A stretch of DNA of 64,000 nucleotides from Leptolyngbya ohadii IS1. GTDB lineage: Bacteria; Cyanobacteriota; Cyanobacteriia; Elainellales; Elainellaceae. Of the stretch, positions 52,302-61,090 are shown in pieces (the stretch's first letter is position 1; the number at the start of each line of letters is the position of its first letter). Made by a program: the position numbers and the translations under genes. Under the pieces are notes generated by a model. That model searched no databases and had not been told where the DNA came from. It was given only the letters and a program-made list of their open reading frames with translations. The stretch covers positions 228,275 to 292,274 of the forward strand of contig NZ_NKFP01000007.1 in NCBI RefSeq assembly GCF_002215035.1. The letters run 5' to 3'.

Positions 52302-52719
52302 GGCTTGAATTCTCCTTGGTTTGGTGGTTGATGCTGAAAACAAAGGGTCTTTTCTGGGGTTTAACTAAAATTTTGGTATCAATCTTGATAGACTGTAGGC
52401 ATCGCAGCTCTCTTGAATATCAAAACTAGATGATATGGATAGAATACGAGTTATACTCTTTAAGCAATTGAAAGATTTTAAGGGGAGCTAGCTAACTCTG
52501 TATTAGACAGGACTGATTCGGGCTATCTATCCTATAGAGGTAATTAGATGGAATTGATTCAGCCTTATTCCTCAAATTAGAGATTAGCCCAATCAAATTT
52601 TCCGTATAATATCCTTAATTTCAGAGAATAAACCGAATTTTTCAGAGTTTTTTCAATCTGCCTTCAGCTTTTATTCAGTTTGATGTCCCCCAAATTAGGA
52701 TTAGCCTGAACGCGACAAG
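52302..52719. other. Intergenic upstream of the 1047-aa gene
   Basis: No gene seen. AT-rich, with the leftward promoter expected in the first 150 bp; none clearly defined. Confidence 0.35.
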
Positions 52720-52798
52720 GGTACAGCTCCGCCTAATAGTATGCCTGGCAAGACCAGTCTAAGCCTCCAGCACATCCAGCAGCGGAAGCTGCCCCCTA
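52720..52798 (-). repeat. M repeat module, partial copy
   Basis: GCCTGGCAAGACCAGTCTAAGCC and CAGCAGCGGAAGCTGCCCCC, the distal half of the module only. Confidence 0.5.
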
Positions 52799-53251
52799 GA
52801 GGCTTACCCCTACCTCTAACCTCTTAACCGCTTCCCTTCTCTTGACAGGGCATGGTATAATCAAGTACTCAGTACGTACACTTCAACTGACGTGAAAGGG
52901 GAGAGGAAGGAGAGAGGAGGAAGGAAGAGAGAGGAAAGGGAGGGGTTTGAATTAAGGAATGAAAGGAATGCCTAACGGCATGAGATGAGTAGGAGAGAGA
53001 GCAGCTAATCGATCGTCCCATTATCTGTGCATTATCCGTCCATCCCCTATGAGTCAATAAAAGAAGCCCCTTTCTCTGGCACCCCCTATTTCCCCCACCC
53101 ACCCTTTAAGACATCAACAGGACAGGACACCTTAGAAGGACACCTTAAATGGATGTTCTGGGTTCTGTAGCTGCAACATGGCTCCATTCATCCGATCGCC
53201 CCATCAAGCCGATCGCCCCATCAAGCCGATCGCCCCATCCACCCAATAAGC
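52799..53251. other. Non-coding, purine-rich tract
   Basis: A GGAGAGGAAGGAGAGAGGAG-type purine run lies at about 52900-52945, and GATCGCCCCATCAAGCC is repeated in tandem near 53195-53235. No gene seen. Confidence 0.4.
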
Positions 53252-53577
53252 CAGCATCGCCAACGGCGATGCGTCAGGGCAAGCAAAGCGTAGCCCCACT
53301 AAACCCCCACTAACCCCCCAAAACCCCCAAAAAGCAGAGCATCGAACATTGAGGATAGGGGCATCGAGGGCAGGGAAAAAGTTAAACAGTGCGTGTAGGA
53401 GCATGAGAGCATGGAGCATGGAGCATTAAGGGCATCGAGGGAAGGGAAAAAACTAAACAATGAGCATGAAACATGGAGCATTAAGGGCATCGAGCATTAA
53501 GAGCATTGAGGGAGTTAAATCCTGCCCGAAACGACAGGCAAAGCCTTCTTAACTACCAGCAGCGGTAGCTGCCCCCT
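53252..53577 (-). repeat. M repeat module, copy 7 (longest)
   Basis: GCATCGCCAACGGCGATGC hairpin, AAGCAAAGCGTAGCCCCAC block, then an expanded variable stretch of GAGCATGGAGCATTAAGG and GGCATCGAGGG words, the CCTGCCCGAAACGACAGGC block and the CAGCAGCGGTAGCTGCC hairpin. Confidence 0.65.
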
Positions 53578-53783
53578 TCTCGTCTTAAATGGACTTGTCT
53601 GCTCTTCCCTGATCGTCCCTACTGATCTCCTGATTGCTCTGATCGTTCCTGCCCTGATCATCTTGCCTGACCCTTCGATCGTTCCTGTTTCGATCGTCTA
53701 TCTCTATACATCCTTATACAATCTCCGATCGCTATCCTTATACATACAGCATATACAGCATATACATATAAAACATCATTCAT

Positions 53784-54015
53784 GACGGCTACCGCCGTAT
53801 AAGGGGTGAAGAGTGATGCGCTACGCCCATCCCTCCAATGCGGGGCAAGGTTCAACTCCTTCAATGCCCCTAAACCTTCATGCTCTAAGCCTTGATGTCC
53901 AGATGCTCAGATGTTCAGGTCTTCAGCTCCTTCAGGCTTCAAAGGATGAAGACTTACACAATGAAGTGGGGTTTCAGTGGCACCAGCTACGCTGCTGCTA
54001 TGCTCGCTACGCTGC
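53784..54015 (+). repeat. M repeat module, inverted copy cut by transposon 1
   Basis: GACGGCTACCGCCGT hairpin, GGTTCAACTCCTTCAATGCC, CTTCA-type variable words and GGGGTTTCAGTGGCACC as at 48478. It stops at GCTCGCTACGCTGC, where the TGTCG end of the transposon begins; the copy at 48478 continues past this point. Confidence 0.6.
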
Positions 54016-54021
54016 TGTCGA

Positions 54022-54293
54022 GTTTCAAATTAAATTTCTTTTCGTCTCAGATTAAATTTCGAGTTTGAAACGCTGAGACCTTTGTTATGTATGGATTTGA
54101 GCCTAGAGTAGTACAGCTCGAGTGAGCGATCGAGCGTGTTTCAAATTATGTTTCGTAAATTTTTGGAGCAATTGTCTCAAAATAGATTTCGCTTTTTGAG
54201 GAATATTACGAACAGAGAAAAAGTATAAAGCGGGATCTGAAGGGGGATTAGGCGGGTGTAGAGTGATTGAGTTGGATCTCAGATTAAAATTCG
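54022..54293 (+). promoter_or_regulatory. Five TnsB-binding-type sites, transposon 1 left end
   Basis: Sites at 54022-54038, 54044-54061, 54138-54155, 54174-54191 and 54276-54293 share GT(T/C)TCAAATTAAATTTCG-like sequence (variants GTCTCAGATTAAATTTCG, GTCTCAAAATAGATTTCG, ATCTCAGATTAAAATTCG). Spacing from the terminal TGTCG is 6, 28, 122, 158 and 260 bp, nearly as in transposon 2. The last site lies 19 bp before tnsB and could also autoregulate it. Confidence 0.75.
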
Positions 54294-54311
54294 CGGCAGT
54301 GAGGCAAGACG

Positions 54312-56006
54312 ATGGCAGAAGTCGAGCCAGCATCTGTTACAGAGAGTGGCGGGATCGCAGTGTGGACGAGGGAGTTAACGATCGCGGAGCAGGAGCGGGT
54401 GAGGGCGATGCAGCGATTGGCAAAAGCGCCGGATCGCCGAACTTATCTCGCCCTTCAGCAAGAGATCGCTCAGCAACTGGGAATGACGGTGCGAAACGTG
54501 CAGAATTTGCTGAAGGCGTGGGAGCGCGACGGGGTGAGCGGGGTGATCCGACAAGGGCGATCGGATGAGGGAGAGCATCGACTAAGCGAGGCGTGGGAAA
54601 GGTACATCGTGGAAACGTATCGCAAAGGGAACCGGGGTGGACGGCGGATGAGCCGCTCGCAAGTGGCAGTGCGAGTGGAAGCGCGAGCGCGGGAGTTGGG
54701 GGAGATAGCGTATCCAAGCCGATCGACGGTGTACCGGGTATTGGGAAAAGAGATAGAGGCACAGGAGGCGCGATCGCGGGTGAGGTCGGTGGGGTGGAGT
54801 GGGGAGGAGTTAATTTTAAGAACGCGGGATGGGGGGGAGATTAAGGTTGAGCGGAGCAATCAGGTGTGGCAATGCGACCACACGCGAGTAGACCTGATGG
54901 TGGTGGATCAGGTGGGAGAGGTGCTAGGGCGACCGTGGTTAACGACGGTGATCGATACGGATTCGCGGTGCATAATGGGGATTCATTTAGGGATGGAATC
55001 GCCGAGTGCGTGGGTGGTGTGTTTAGCGTTGCGCCATGCGATCTTGCCGAAGCAATATGGTTCCAGTTACGGATTAGAGCAGGACTGGGGAACGTATGGG
55101 CTGCCAGAGTATTTGTACACGGATGGGGGGAAGGACTTCAACTCAAAGCATATCGAGCAGGTGACAAATGAGTTGAAGATCGTGCTGCACCAGCGGCGAT
55201 ATCCGGCAGAAGGAGGGATTGTGGAACGCCCGTTTGGGACGATGAACAGCGAGTTGTTTGCGACGTTGCCAGGGTACACGGGGGGTTCGGTGAAGCGCCG
55301 CCCGAAGCAAGTTGAGAAGAGTGCCTGTCTGACGTTGATGGAGCTGGAGAAGCATCTGGTGCGCTACATCGTGGAGCGATACAACGTGGGGATTGATCCG
55401 CGCATCGGGGATGTGACGCGAATGGGACGGTGGGAAAGCAAGCGAGAAGGACAACTGCCGTTGATGAGCGATCGGGAGTTGGATATTTGTTTGATGCGGC
55501 GGGAGCGGCGGGTGGTGTATCGAGGTGGGTATATCCAGTTTGCCAACTTAAATTATCGAGGCGAGCATTTGTCTGGGTACAGCGGCAGTTGGGTGGTGTT
55601 GCGCTACAATCCACGCGACATAACGAGCATCCTGGTTTATCGAGAAGTGGGGGGCAAAGACGAATTCTTGAGCCGTGCCCACGCGATGGGATTAGAAACC
55701 GAAACTCTATCGTATGCGGAAGCGAAAGCGATGGGGAAGCGACTGCGGGCATCGGGACGATCGATCAGTAACCAGACGATGTTGAGCGAAGTGCGGTCAC
55801 GGGATCGGGAAGTAGAGGAACAACAGCGACGCACGCCGAAGCGTGCGAGCAAAATGTCTAATGTCGAGGTGCGAGCGAGTGCCGCCTCTGTGTCAGAGCA
55901 GCCAGAACCAGAGACAGTAGCAGAAACCGCGCCTGCCCCAATCAAAGTCCGAAAAGTGCGGGTGTACGACTACGAAGCGAAGAGAGAGGAGTATGACTTG
56001 TGGTGA
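54312..56006 (+). CDS. tnsB: TnsB/TniA-type DDE transposase, module 1
   Basis: 564 aa. An N-terminal helix-turn-helix region (LALQQEIAQQLGMTVRNVQNLL) is followed by a second DNA-binding domain and the retroviral-integrase fold. The catalytic triad is D189 (QCDHTRVD), D271 (YTDGGKDF) and E305 (GGIVERPFGTMN). A beta-barrel domain and a C-terminal tail ending in YDYEAKREEYDLW follow; in related systems the last residues hook onto TnsC. It would cut and join transposon ends with TnsC and TniQ. Length fits the 580-aa TnsB of Cas12k systems. The GTG of tnsC overlaps its stop. Confidence 0.93.
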   Translation: MAEVEPASVTESGGIAVWTRELTIAEQERVRAMQRLAKAPDRRTYLALQQEIAQQLGMTVRNVQNLLKAWERDGVSGVIRQGRSDEGEHRLSEAWERYIVETYRKGNRGGRRMSRSQVAVRVEARARELGEIAYPSRSTVYRVLGKEIEAQEARSRVRSVGWSGEELILRTRDGGEIKVERSNQVWQCDHTRVDLMVVDQVGEVLGRPWLTTVIDTDSRCIMGIHLGMESPSAWVVCLALRHAILPKQYGSSYGLEQDWGTYGLPEYLYTDGGKDFNSKHIEQVTNELKIVLHQRRYPAEGGIVERPFGTMNSELFATLPGYTGGSVKRRPKQVEKSACLTLMELEKHLVRYIVERYNVGIDPRIGDVTRMGRWESKREGQLPLMSDRELDICLMRRERRVVYRGGYIQFANLNYRGEHLSGYSGSWVVLRYNPRDITSILVYREVGGKDEFLSRAHAMGLETETLSYAEAKAMGKRLRASGRSISNQTMLSEVRSRDREVEEQQRRTPKRASKMSNVEVRASAASVSEQPEPETVAETAPAPIKVRKVRVYDYEAKREEYDLW

Positions 56007-56797
56007 GCAATCCAACCGATGGGAGCGTCAGCGCAGAGATTGCGCGATTGCAACGGCGATGGGTGGTGGAGTTAGAGCAAATGGAACGGTTTCATCGATG
56101 GTTGGACGGCAAACGAGTTGCCCGCCAACCCTGCCGAGTGGTGGGGGACTCACGCACGGGAAAGACTATAGCCTGCGAAGCCTACCGCCTGAACCACCCG
56201 CCCCAGCTCATGACTGGACGTGCGCCGATTGTACCCGTGGTGTACTGGCAGTCGCCGCCAGAGAGCGGCAATCGGGATTTGTTTGAAGGTATCTTGACGG
56301 CACTGCGATATCAACTGAGCCGAGGCACCTTATCGGAGATGCGCGCTCGTGTTTACCGGACCTTAAAAGCCTGCCAAGTCGAGATGCTGATGATTGATGA
56401 AGCGCACCGGCTGCGCCCGAAAACCTTTTTGGATTTGCAAGACCTGTTAGATGGGTTGCAAATTACGATCGTATTAGTGGGAACGGATCGCCTGGACGCA
56501 GTGGCACGACGAGATGAACAGGTTTACTATCGATTCATTGGCAGCTATCGGTATGAACGTTTGACCAGTGCAGAACTGGCAGAAACCAGCGAGATTTGGG
56601 AAACCCATGTCCTAAAACTGCCCCAGCCCTCGCACTTGAGTAGTGCGAAGATGCAAAAGATTTTAGCTCCCGCCACGAATGGGTGTTTGGGATTGTTGGA
56701 TCGGATATTGCGCGAAGCGGCAGTGCGGTCCTTAGAACGCGGCTTGCCCCGGATTGAATTGAACCTGTTGCGGGAAGTGGCAGCCGAATGTCGATGA
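56000..56797 (+). CDS. tnsC: TnsC/TniB-type AAA+ regulator, module 1
   Basis: 265 aa (GTG 56000 or 56003). Walker A GDSRTGKT (residues 49-56), Walker B MLMIDEAHRL (D133, E134), sensor IVLVGTDRLDAV and the arginine-rich REAAVRSLERG near the end match the filament-forming TnsC of Cas12k transposons. It should coat target DNA and recruit TnsB. It overlaps tnsB upstream and tniQ downstream, as in a compact operon. Confidence 0.93.
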   Translation: MVSNPTDGSVSAEIARLQRRWVVELEQMERFHRWLDGKRVARQPCRVVGDSRTGKTIACEAYRLNHPPQLMTGRAPIVPVVYWQSPPESGNRDLFEGILTALRYQLSRGTLSEMRARVYRTLKACQVEMLMIDEAHRLRPKTFLDLQDLLDGLQITIVLVGTDRLDAVARRDEQVYYRFIGSYRYERLTSAELAETSEIWETHVLKLPQPSHLSSAKMQKILAPATNGCLGLLDRILREAAVRSLERGLPRIELNLLREVAAECR

Positions 56798-57183
56798 GTG
56801 AATGGGACGATCGATCGGGATGGCTATTTCAGATTGTCCCAGTTCCCGGCGAGAGTTTTGGGCATTATCTGGGACGATTCCGTCGCGCCAACGAATTGAG
56901 CCGAGTGGGGGTAGCCGCGTTCCTGGCGCTTGATGTGCGGATCGTGCGTGGGTGGGAAATGCCCTCCTACGGACAGCCGGTGAGTTTGGCACAGTTAACC
57001 CAGGTTTCAGAGTTGTTAGGACTGTCTGTGGCAGAACTGATGGCGATGTTACCGGCGGAGCGAAGGCAACTCCATCTTGCCACCCGGCTTTGCCCTGCAT
57101 GTTATGCAGATACCCCAATTCACCAGCGGGTGTCGCGTCTCACGCTTTTCGTCGTCAATCTCACGTTAGATGTCGGGTTATAA
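56788..57183 (+). pseudogene. tniQ: TniQ, module 1, C-terminal zinc domain lost
   Basis: The first 112 residues align with the module-2 TniQ: GESFGHYLGRFRR, a helix-turn-helix (LAQLTQVSELLGLSVAELM) and LCPACYADTPIHQR. After His-Gln-Arg at about 57130 the reading frame enters the end of transposon 2 and stops at 57183 with a foreign tail. The second half, which in module 2 carries three further Cys/His pairs, is missing. The protein keeps one CxxC only and is probably inactive, unless the N-terminal part alone suffices. Confidence 0.8.
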
Positions 57184-57399
57184 GATAAGCTAGAACGCTT
57201 GCTTCACAAGGGTTTGAGTGATGTAGTATGGCGTGTTGTACGTATCTCACGTTAAACGTCGCCTTATTTTAGGAGTAATTGTCTCACACTGTTTGTCGTT
57301 TTTTAGTAATTAGGGTGAGAGATTAGAGCAAGAGAGTCTTGAGCGATCGTGAGATTTATGATTAGAATGGGATTGAGCAAAATCTCACGATCGATGTCG
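57137..57399 (+). promoter_or_regulatory. Five TnsB-binding-type sites, transposon 2 left end
   Basis: Sites at 57137-57154, 57158-57175, 57244-57261, 57281-57298 and 57382-57399 share (G/A)TCTCACGTTAAACGTCG-like sequence. The spacing parallels transposon 1, while the inner bases differ (CGTTAAACGTCG against AATTAAATTTCG). The last site lies 21 bp before tnsB. Confidence 0.8.
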
Positions 57400-57419
57400 C
57401 AGGATAAATTGAGATAAGA

Positions 57420-59207
57420 ATGGGAAAGCAGGACGGAAAAGGGAAAGCCGCCGGAGAGAAACCGGAAGCAGAAACAGGTGTGGAAGGGTTAGTAGAGACG
57501 GTGTTGCGGCAGGACGAAGAGACCGGAGAATGGGGGATTGTGTCGGTGGAATTGCCTGCCGAAGTGCAGCAGCGGCTGGGGGTGATCCAACGGTTGCTGG
57601 TGGCAGAAGGGACGAGGCGATACGGGAAAGTACAAGCCGCCGCTGCGGAGGAATTAGGCGTCACTGTTCGGAGTGTGCAGCGGCTGGTGAAACGGTGGCG
57701 GGAGGATGGAGTCGCGGGGTTGAGGAAGCAGGAGCGATCGGATCGAGGCGAGATTAGAATCAGCGCGGAGTGGCAGGAGTTTATTGTGAAGACGTATCGA
57801 GCAGGGAATCGCGGGAGCCGATCGATGAGTCCGGCGCAGGTGGCAGTGCGAGTGGCAGTGCGGGCTAACGAACAGGAAGCAGCAGACTATCCGAGTCGGG
57901 CAACGGTGTACCGGGTATTAAAGCCGTATGTAGAGAAACAGCGGCGGTCGAAGTCATTGGGCTGGCGAGGTTCTCGGTTGGTCGTGAAGACACGCGAGGG
58001 TCAGGAGATCGAGATCAATCGATCGAATCAAGTGTGGCAAGCGGATCATACGCAGGTGGATGTGCTGGTGGTGGATCAGTCCGGGGAAGTGTTAGGGCGA
58101 CCGTGGCTGACGATCGTGGTGGATAGCTATTCGAGGTGCATTATGGGGATGCACCTGGGATTTGACGCGCCGAGCGCGTGGGTGGCGTGTTTGGCATTGC
58201 GTCACGCGATCTTACCGAAGCAATACAGCAGCAGTTACGAATTGCAGGAGAGTTGGGGCACGTATGGATTGCCGCAGTATCTGTATACGGATCAGGGGAA
58301 AGACTTCACCTCGGAGCATTTAGAGCAGGTGGCGACGGAATTAGGAATAGGATTGTGTTCGCGCCCGCAACCGAGTGAAGGAGGGATAGTGGAGCGACCG
58401 TTTGGGACATTCAACCGGGAGTTCTTCAGCAGCCTACCGGGGTACGTGGGCAGCAAAGCGAGCGAGCGGTCATCGGTAGCAGAACGGGAAGCGTGTCTAA
58501 CGCTGATGCAACTGGATCGACTGTTGGTGCGCTACATCGTGGATCGGTACAACCAGGGGATCGATGGGCGAATGAGGGATCAAACGCGGATCGGACGGTG
58601 GGAAGCGGGAGCGACGATGCCGTTGCCTTTGATGAGCGATCGCGAACTTGATATATGCCTGATGCGGCGGGAGCGACGGCAAGTGTATCGAGGGGGCTAC
58701 CTTCAGTTTGCGAACTTAAGCTATCGAGGAGAGCATCTGGGGGGCTATGGGGGTGAGGAAGTGATCATCCGATATGACCCGTGGGACATCACAACAGTAC
58801 TGGTATACCAGAACACCCCTAAAGGCGAGCAGTTTGTGGCGCGTGCTCATGCGAGCGGACTGGAAACGGAAACGCTATCGTATCGGGAAGCGCAAGCGAT
58901 TTCAGGGCGATTGCGACGGCTTGGGAAAGCAATCACGAACGAATCGGTGTTGCTGGAGGTGCGGGACCGCGATGCGGTCGTAGAAGAGTTGCGGCGAGAG
59001 AAACGGCGCAAACAAAGGACTGGCAAAGCCAAGAAACAAACGTCGATGAAGAAAAAGCATCAGCCAGAGGAGACTGTCCCTGCCAATGAGATTGCAAATG
59101 CAGCGATCGATGAAGCCGCAATCGAGTCTGAGGAAGAGTTGATTGTGGTTGAGAATGTTGTAGTGCTAGATTACGAGGAGTGGAAACGAGATCGTGGTTG
59201 GTGGTGA
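57420..59207 (+). CDS. tnsB: TnsB/TniA-type DDE transposase, module 2
   Basis: 595 aa. Helix-turn-helix at about 60-95 (AAAEELGVTVRSVQRLVKRW), triad D209 (QADHTQVD), D291 (YTDQGKDF) and E325 (GGIVERPFGTFN), and a C-terminal tail ending in LDYEEWKRDRGWW, close to the TnsC-contacting tail of module 1. The DNA-contacting N-terminal domains differ more from module 1 than the catalytic core does, in line with the different end sequences. The start overlaps no upstream gene; tnsC overlaps its end. Confidence 0.93.
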   Translation: MGKQDGKGKAAGEKPEAETGVEGLVETVLRQDEETGEWGIVSVELPAEVQQRLGVIQRLLVAEGTRRYGKVQAAAAEELGVTVRSVQRLVKRWREDGVAGLRKQERSDRGEIRISAEWQEFIVKTYRAGNRGSRSMSPAQVAVRVAVRANEQEAADYPSRATVYRVLKPYVEKQRRSKSLGWRGSRLVVKTREGQEIEINRSNQVWQADHTQVDVLVVDQSGEVLGRPWLTIVVDSYSRCIMGMHLGFDAPSAWVACLALRHAILPKQYSSSYELQESWGTYGLPQYLYTDQGKDFTSEHLEQVATELGIGLCSRPQPSEGGIVERPFGTFNREFFSSLPGYVGSKASERSSVAEREACLTLMQLDRLLVRYIVDRYNQGIDGRMRDQTRIGRWEAGATMPLPLMSDRELDICLMRRERRQVYRGGYLQFANLSYRGEHLGGYGGEEVIIRYDPWDITTVLVYQNTPKGEQFVARAHASGLETETLSYREAQAISGRLRRLGKAITNESVLLEVRDRDAVVEELRREKRRKQRTGKAKKQTSMKKKHQPEETVPANEIANAAIDEAAIESEEELIVVENVVVLDYEEWKRDRGWW

Positions 59208-59994
59208 ACTTGATGCAGTGACGCGGCAGGCAACGATTGCGCGGCTGCAAAAGCGAAGTATTGTCGAGTTAGAGCAAGTGCGACAGTTTCATGAGTGGCT
59301 AGACGAGAAACGGATTTCGCGGCAATCGTGCCAGGTCATCGGAGAGTCTCGTACCGGCAAGACGATTTCGTGTGAAGCGTATCAGCTCAAACACCTGCCT
59401 CAAAAGAGTGGGGATAGTGGGATGCACAAGCCGATTGTGTACTGGCAATCGGTGCCAGAGAGCGGGAGCCGGGATTTATTTAACGGGATTTTCGATAACC
59501 TGCAATACCAGATTAATCGGGGGACATTGAGCGAAGTGCGGTCGCGGGTGCATCACTTACTGCGGGTGTGCAAAGTAGAAATGCTGATCGTGGATGAAGC
59601 GCATCGGCTGCGACCGAAAGCATTGGAAGACATTGCGGATATCTTGGACAAACTGCAAATCGCGGTCGTGCTGGTAGGCACGGATCGATTGAATGCGGTG
59701 TTAAACCGGAATGAACAGGTGCAGTATCGGTGCATTGGCAAACATCGATATCCCCGGATGACCGCCGCGCAGATTGCGAAGACGAGTGCGATCTGGGAAA
59801 CGCATGTGCTGCGGTTGCCGCAACCGTCACGGCTGAGCAGTGCCAAGATGCAGAAGCTACTTGCCCCTGCCACTGGAGGCTATATCGGGCTGTTAGATCG
59901 AATGCTGCGAGAAGCAGCGGTGCGCTCTTTGCGAGCTGGGAAGTCGTGCGTTGAATACAACATATTGGCTGAAGTGGTAGCAGAATGCCAGTGA
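59194..59994 (+). CDS. tnsC: TnsC/TniB-type AAA+ regulator, module 2
   Basis: 266 aa from GTG 59194, overlapping tnsB by 14 bp. Walker A GESRTGKT (50-57), Walker B MLIVDEAHRL (D134, E135), VVLVGTDRLNAV sensor and REAAVRSLRAG near the end. Same length and order of motifs as module 1. It overlaps tniQ by 10 bp. Confidence 0.93.
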   Translation: MVGGELDAVTRQATIARLQKRSIVELEQVRQFHEWLDEKRISRQSCQVIGESRTGKTISCEAYQLKHLPQKSGDSGMHKPIVYWQSVPESGSRDLFNGIFDNLQYQINRGTLSEVRSRVHHLLRVCKVEMLIVDEAHRLRPKALEDIADILDKLQIAVVLVGTDRLNAVLNRNEQVQYRCIGKHRYPRMTAAQIAKTSAIWETHVLRLPQPSRLSSAKMQKLLAPATGGYIGLLDRMLREAAVRSLRAGKSCVEYNILAEVVAECQ

Positions 59995-60521
59995 GCGAAA
60001 GCAGGAGACAGGGCTGGGTGATTCAGGTCGTTCCTGGAGTGGGCGAGAGCTTTGGGCATTATCTGAGCCGCTTTCGGCGGGAGAACTACCTGAGTCACAA
60101 AACCTTGGGTGAAGTCTTAGGCGTGCCCACAAAAGTAGTAAGTGACTGGGAAGCGCCATCCCGTCGTCGAATTCCGGATGGAGCAGAACTCAAACGGCTG
60201 TCGCAACTGATTGGGATTTCCTGCGATCAATTGCGCGAGATGATGCCAAGAGAACCTTTGCATCTGCAAACTCGGCTATGCCCTGCCTGTTATGGAGAGA
60301 ATCCAGTGCATCAGGCAGGCTGGCAACAGCAGGGGGTGGAGGAGTGCGATCGTCACCAAATCCGGTTACTCTCAGCCTGTCCCAGATGCGGAACAGGCTT
60401 TCGGACCCCTTCTTTGTGGTGGAATGAACAGTGTGAGAAATGCCAGACAGCCTTGAGTGAGATGACCCTGAATCTACCTGTTCACCTTCATCAGCCAGGA
60501 AGCGATGCCGAATGCCGCTAG
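59985..60521 (+). CDS. tniQ: TniQ, module 2, complete
   Basis: 178 aa, near the 167 aa of TniQ in Cas12k systems. GESFGHYLSRFRR opens the TniQ fold, a helix-turn-helix follows (LKRLSQLIGISCDQL), then a zinc domain with CPAC, CDRH, CPRC and CEKC pairs. TniQ links target selection to TnsC. Its stop overlaps the stop of the opposing 140-aa gene by 4 bp. Confidence 0.92.
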   Translation: MPVSESRRQGWVIQVVPGVGESFGHYLSRFRRENYLSHKTLGEVLGVPTKVVSDWEAPSRRRIPDGAELKRLSQLIGISCDQLREMMPREPLHLQTRLCPACYGENPVHQAGWQQQGVEECDRHQIRLLSACPRCGTGFRTPSLWWNEQCEKCQTALSEMTLNLPVHLHQPGSDAECR

Positions 60522-60940
60522 GCTTTGGTTGAGAGCATGAGGAGTTTGACCAGCCAATAGACCTCCCGACCTTTAATGGGTTCGTGGGCTTGTTTAAACT
60601 GGGATTTGAGCTGGTTGAGCCAATCCTCCTGCTCGACAATTTCCGGGGAATAAGCCCACTGCCCTGGTGTGAGTCTGCGAGAGATAATGGCACGTTCAGT
60701 CGAAATTTTCTCCTGTTTCAGTGCGGCACAAGCAGCATAGAAGGCAGGTTGAAGGGCTTTGACTTGCTGTTCGAGTTCCGCTAATTGAGCGCGGAGGTCG
60801 ATCATCTCATTGATAATTTCCAGTGGATCAAGGAAATCGAAGGATGAAGAGTTGATTGCAGTAGAGGGGGGACGAGAATCTAACTTCATACGATTGCTGA
60901 AACACTTTTCAACCTGGGAGTTGTAGGTTTTAGACGACAA
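60518..60940 (-). CDS. Unknown coiled-coil protein carried by transposon 2
   Basis: 140 aa. A central coiled coil (about 45-90: IINEMIDLRAQLAELEQQVK, then helices with FYAACAALKQEK) and a C-terminal helical part with REVYWLVKLLML. It is convergent with tniQ and lies inside the element, so it moves with the transposon. No known family; it could be an accessory or target-related factor, or a passenger. Confidence 0.6.
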   Translation of the reverse strand: MSSKTYNSQVEKCFSNRMKLDSRPPSTAINSSSFDFLDPLEIINEMIDLRAQLAELEQQVKALQPAFYAACAALKQEKISTERAIISRRLTPGQWAYSPEIVEQEDWLNQLKSQFKQAHEPIKGREVYWLVKLLMLSTKA

Positions 60941-60967
60941 ATAGAGGATGTTACTAGCAAATCTAGC

Positions 60968-61090
60968 GACATCCAGCGTGAGACAGTTTAAGATTGTACA
61001 CTACACCGTCTCCATCTTTGCCATACACGGTTTGCAGTTTATAAAGTGACTCGATACTTAGCGTAGGATCAACGACAAAAAGCCTGAGAC
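60968..61090 (-). promoter_or_regulatory. Inverted TnsB-binding-type sites, transposon 2 right end
   Basis: On the minus strand GTCTCACGCTGGATGTCG (60985-60968) and GTCTCAGGCTTTTTGTCG (61090-61073) match the left-end sites in inverse orientation; the outer one abuts the terminal GCGACA (61091-61096). Fewer sites than on the left, as in other Tn7-like elements with unequal ends. Confidence 0.75.

Larger units (their letters stand above)
54016..57130 (+). mobile_element. Tn7-like / CAST-V-K-related transposon 1, right part missing
   Basis: Left end TGTCG at 54016 with five spaced 18-bp sites, then tnsB, tnsC and a 3'-truncated tniQ. The three genes overlap or abut. The proteins resemble those of cyanobacterial Cas12k-associated transposons, but no Cas12k or CRISPR is present. 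At 57131 the second transposon begins within tniQ, and no right end of this element is seen in the window. Confidence 0.8.
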
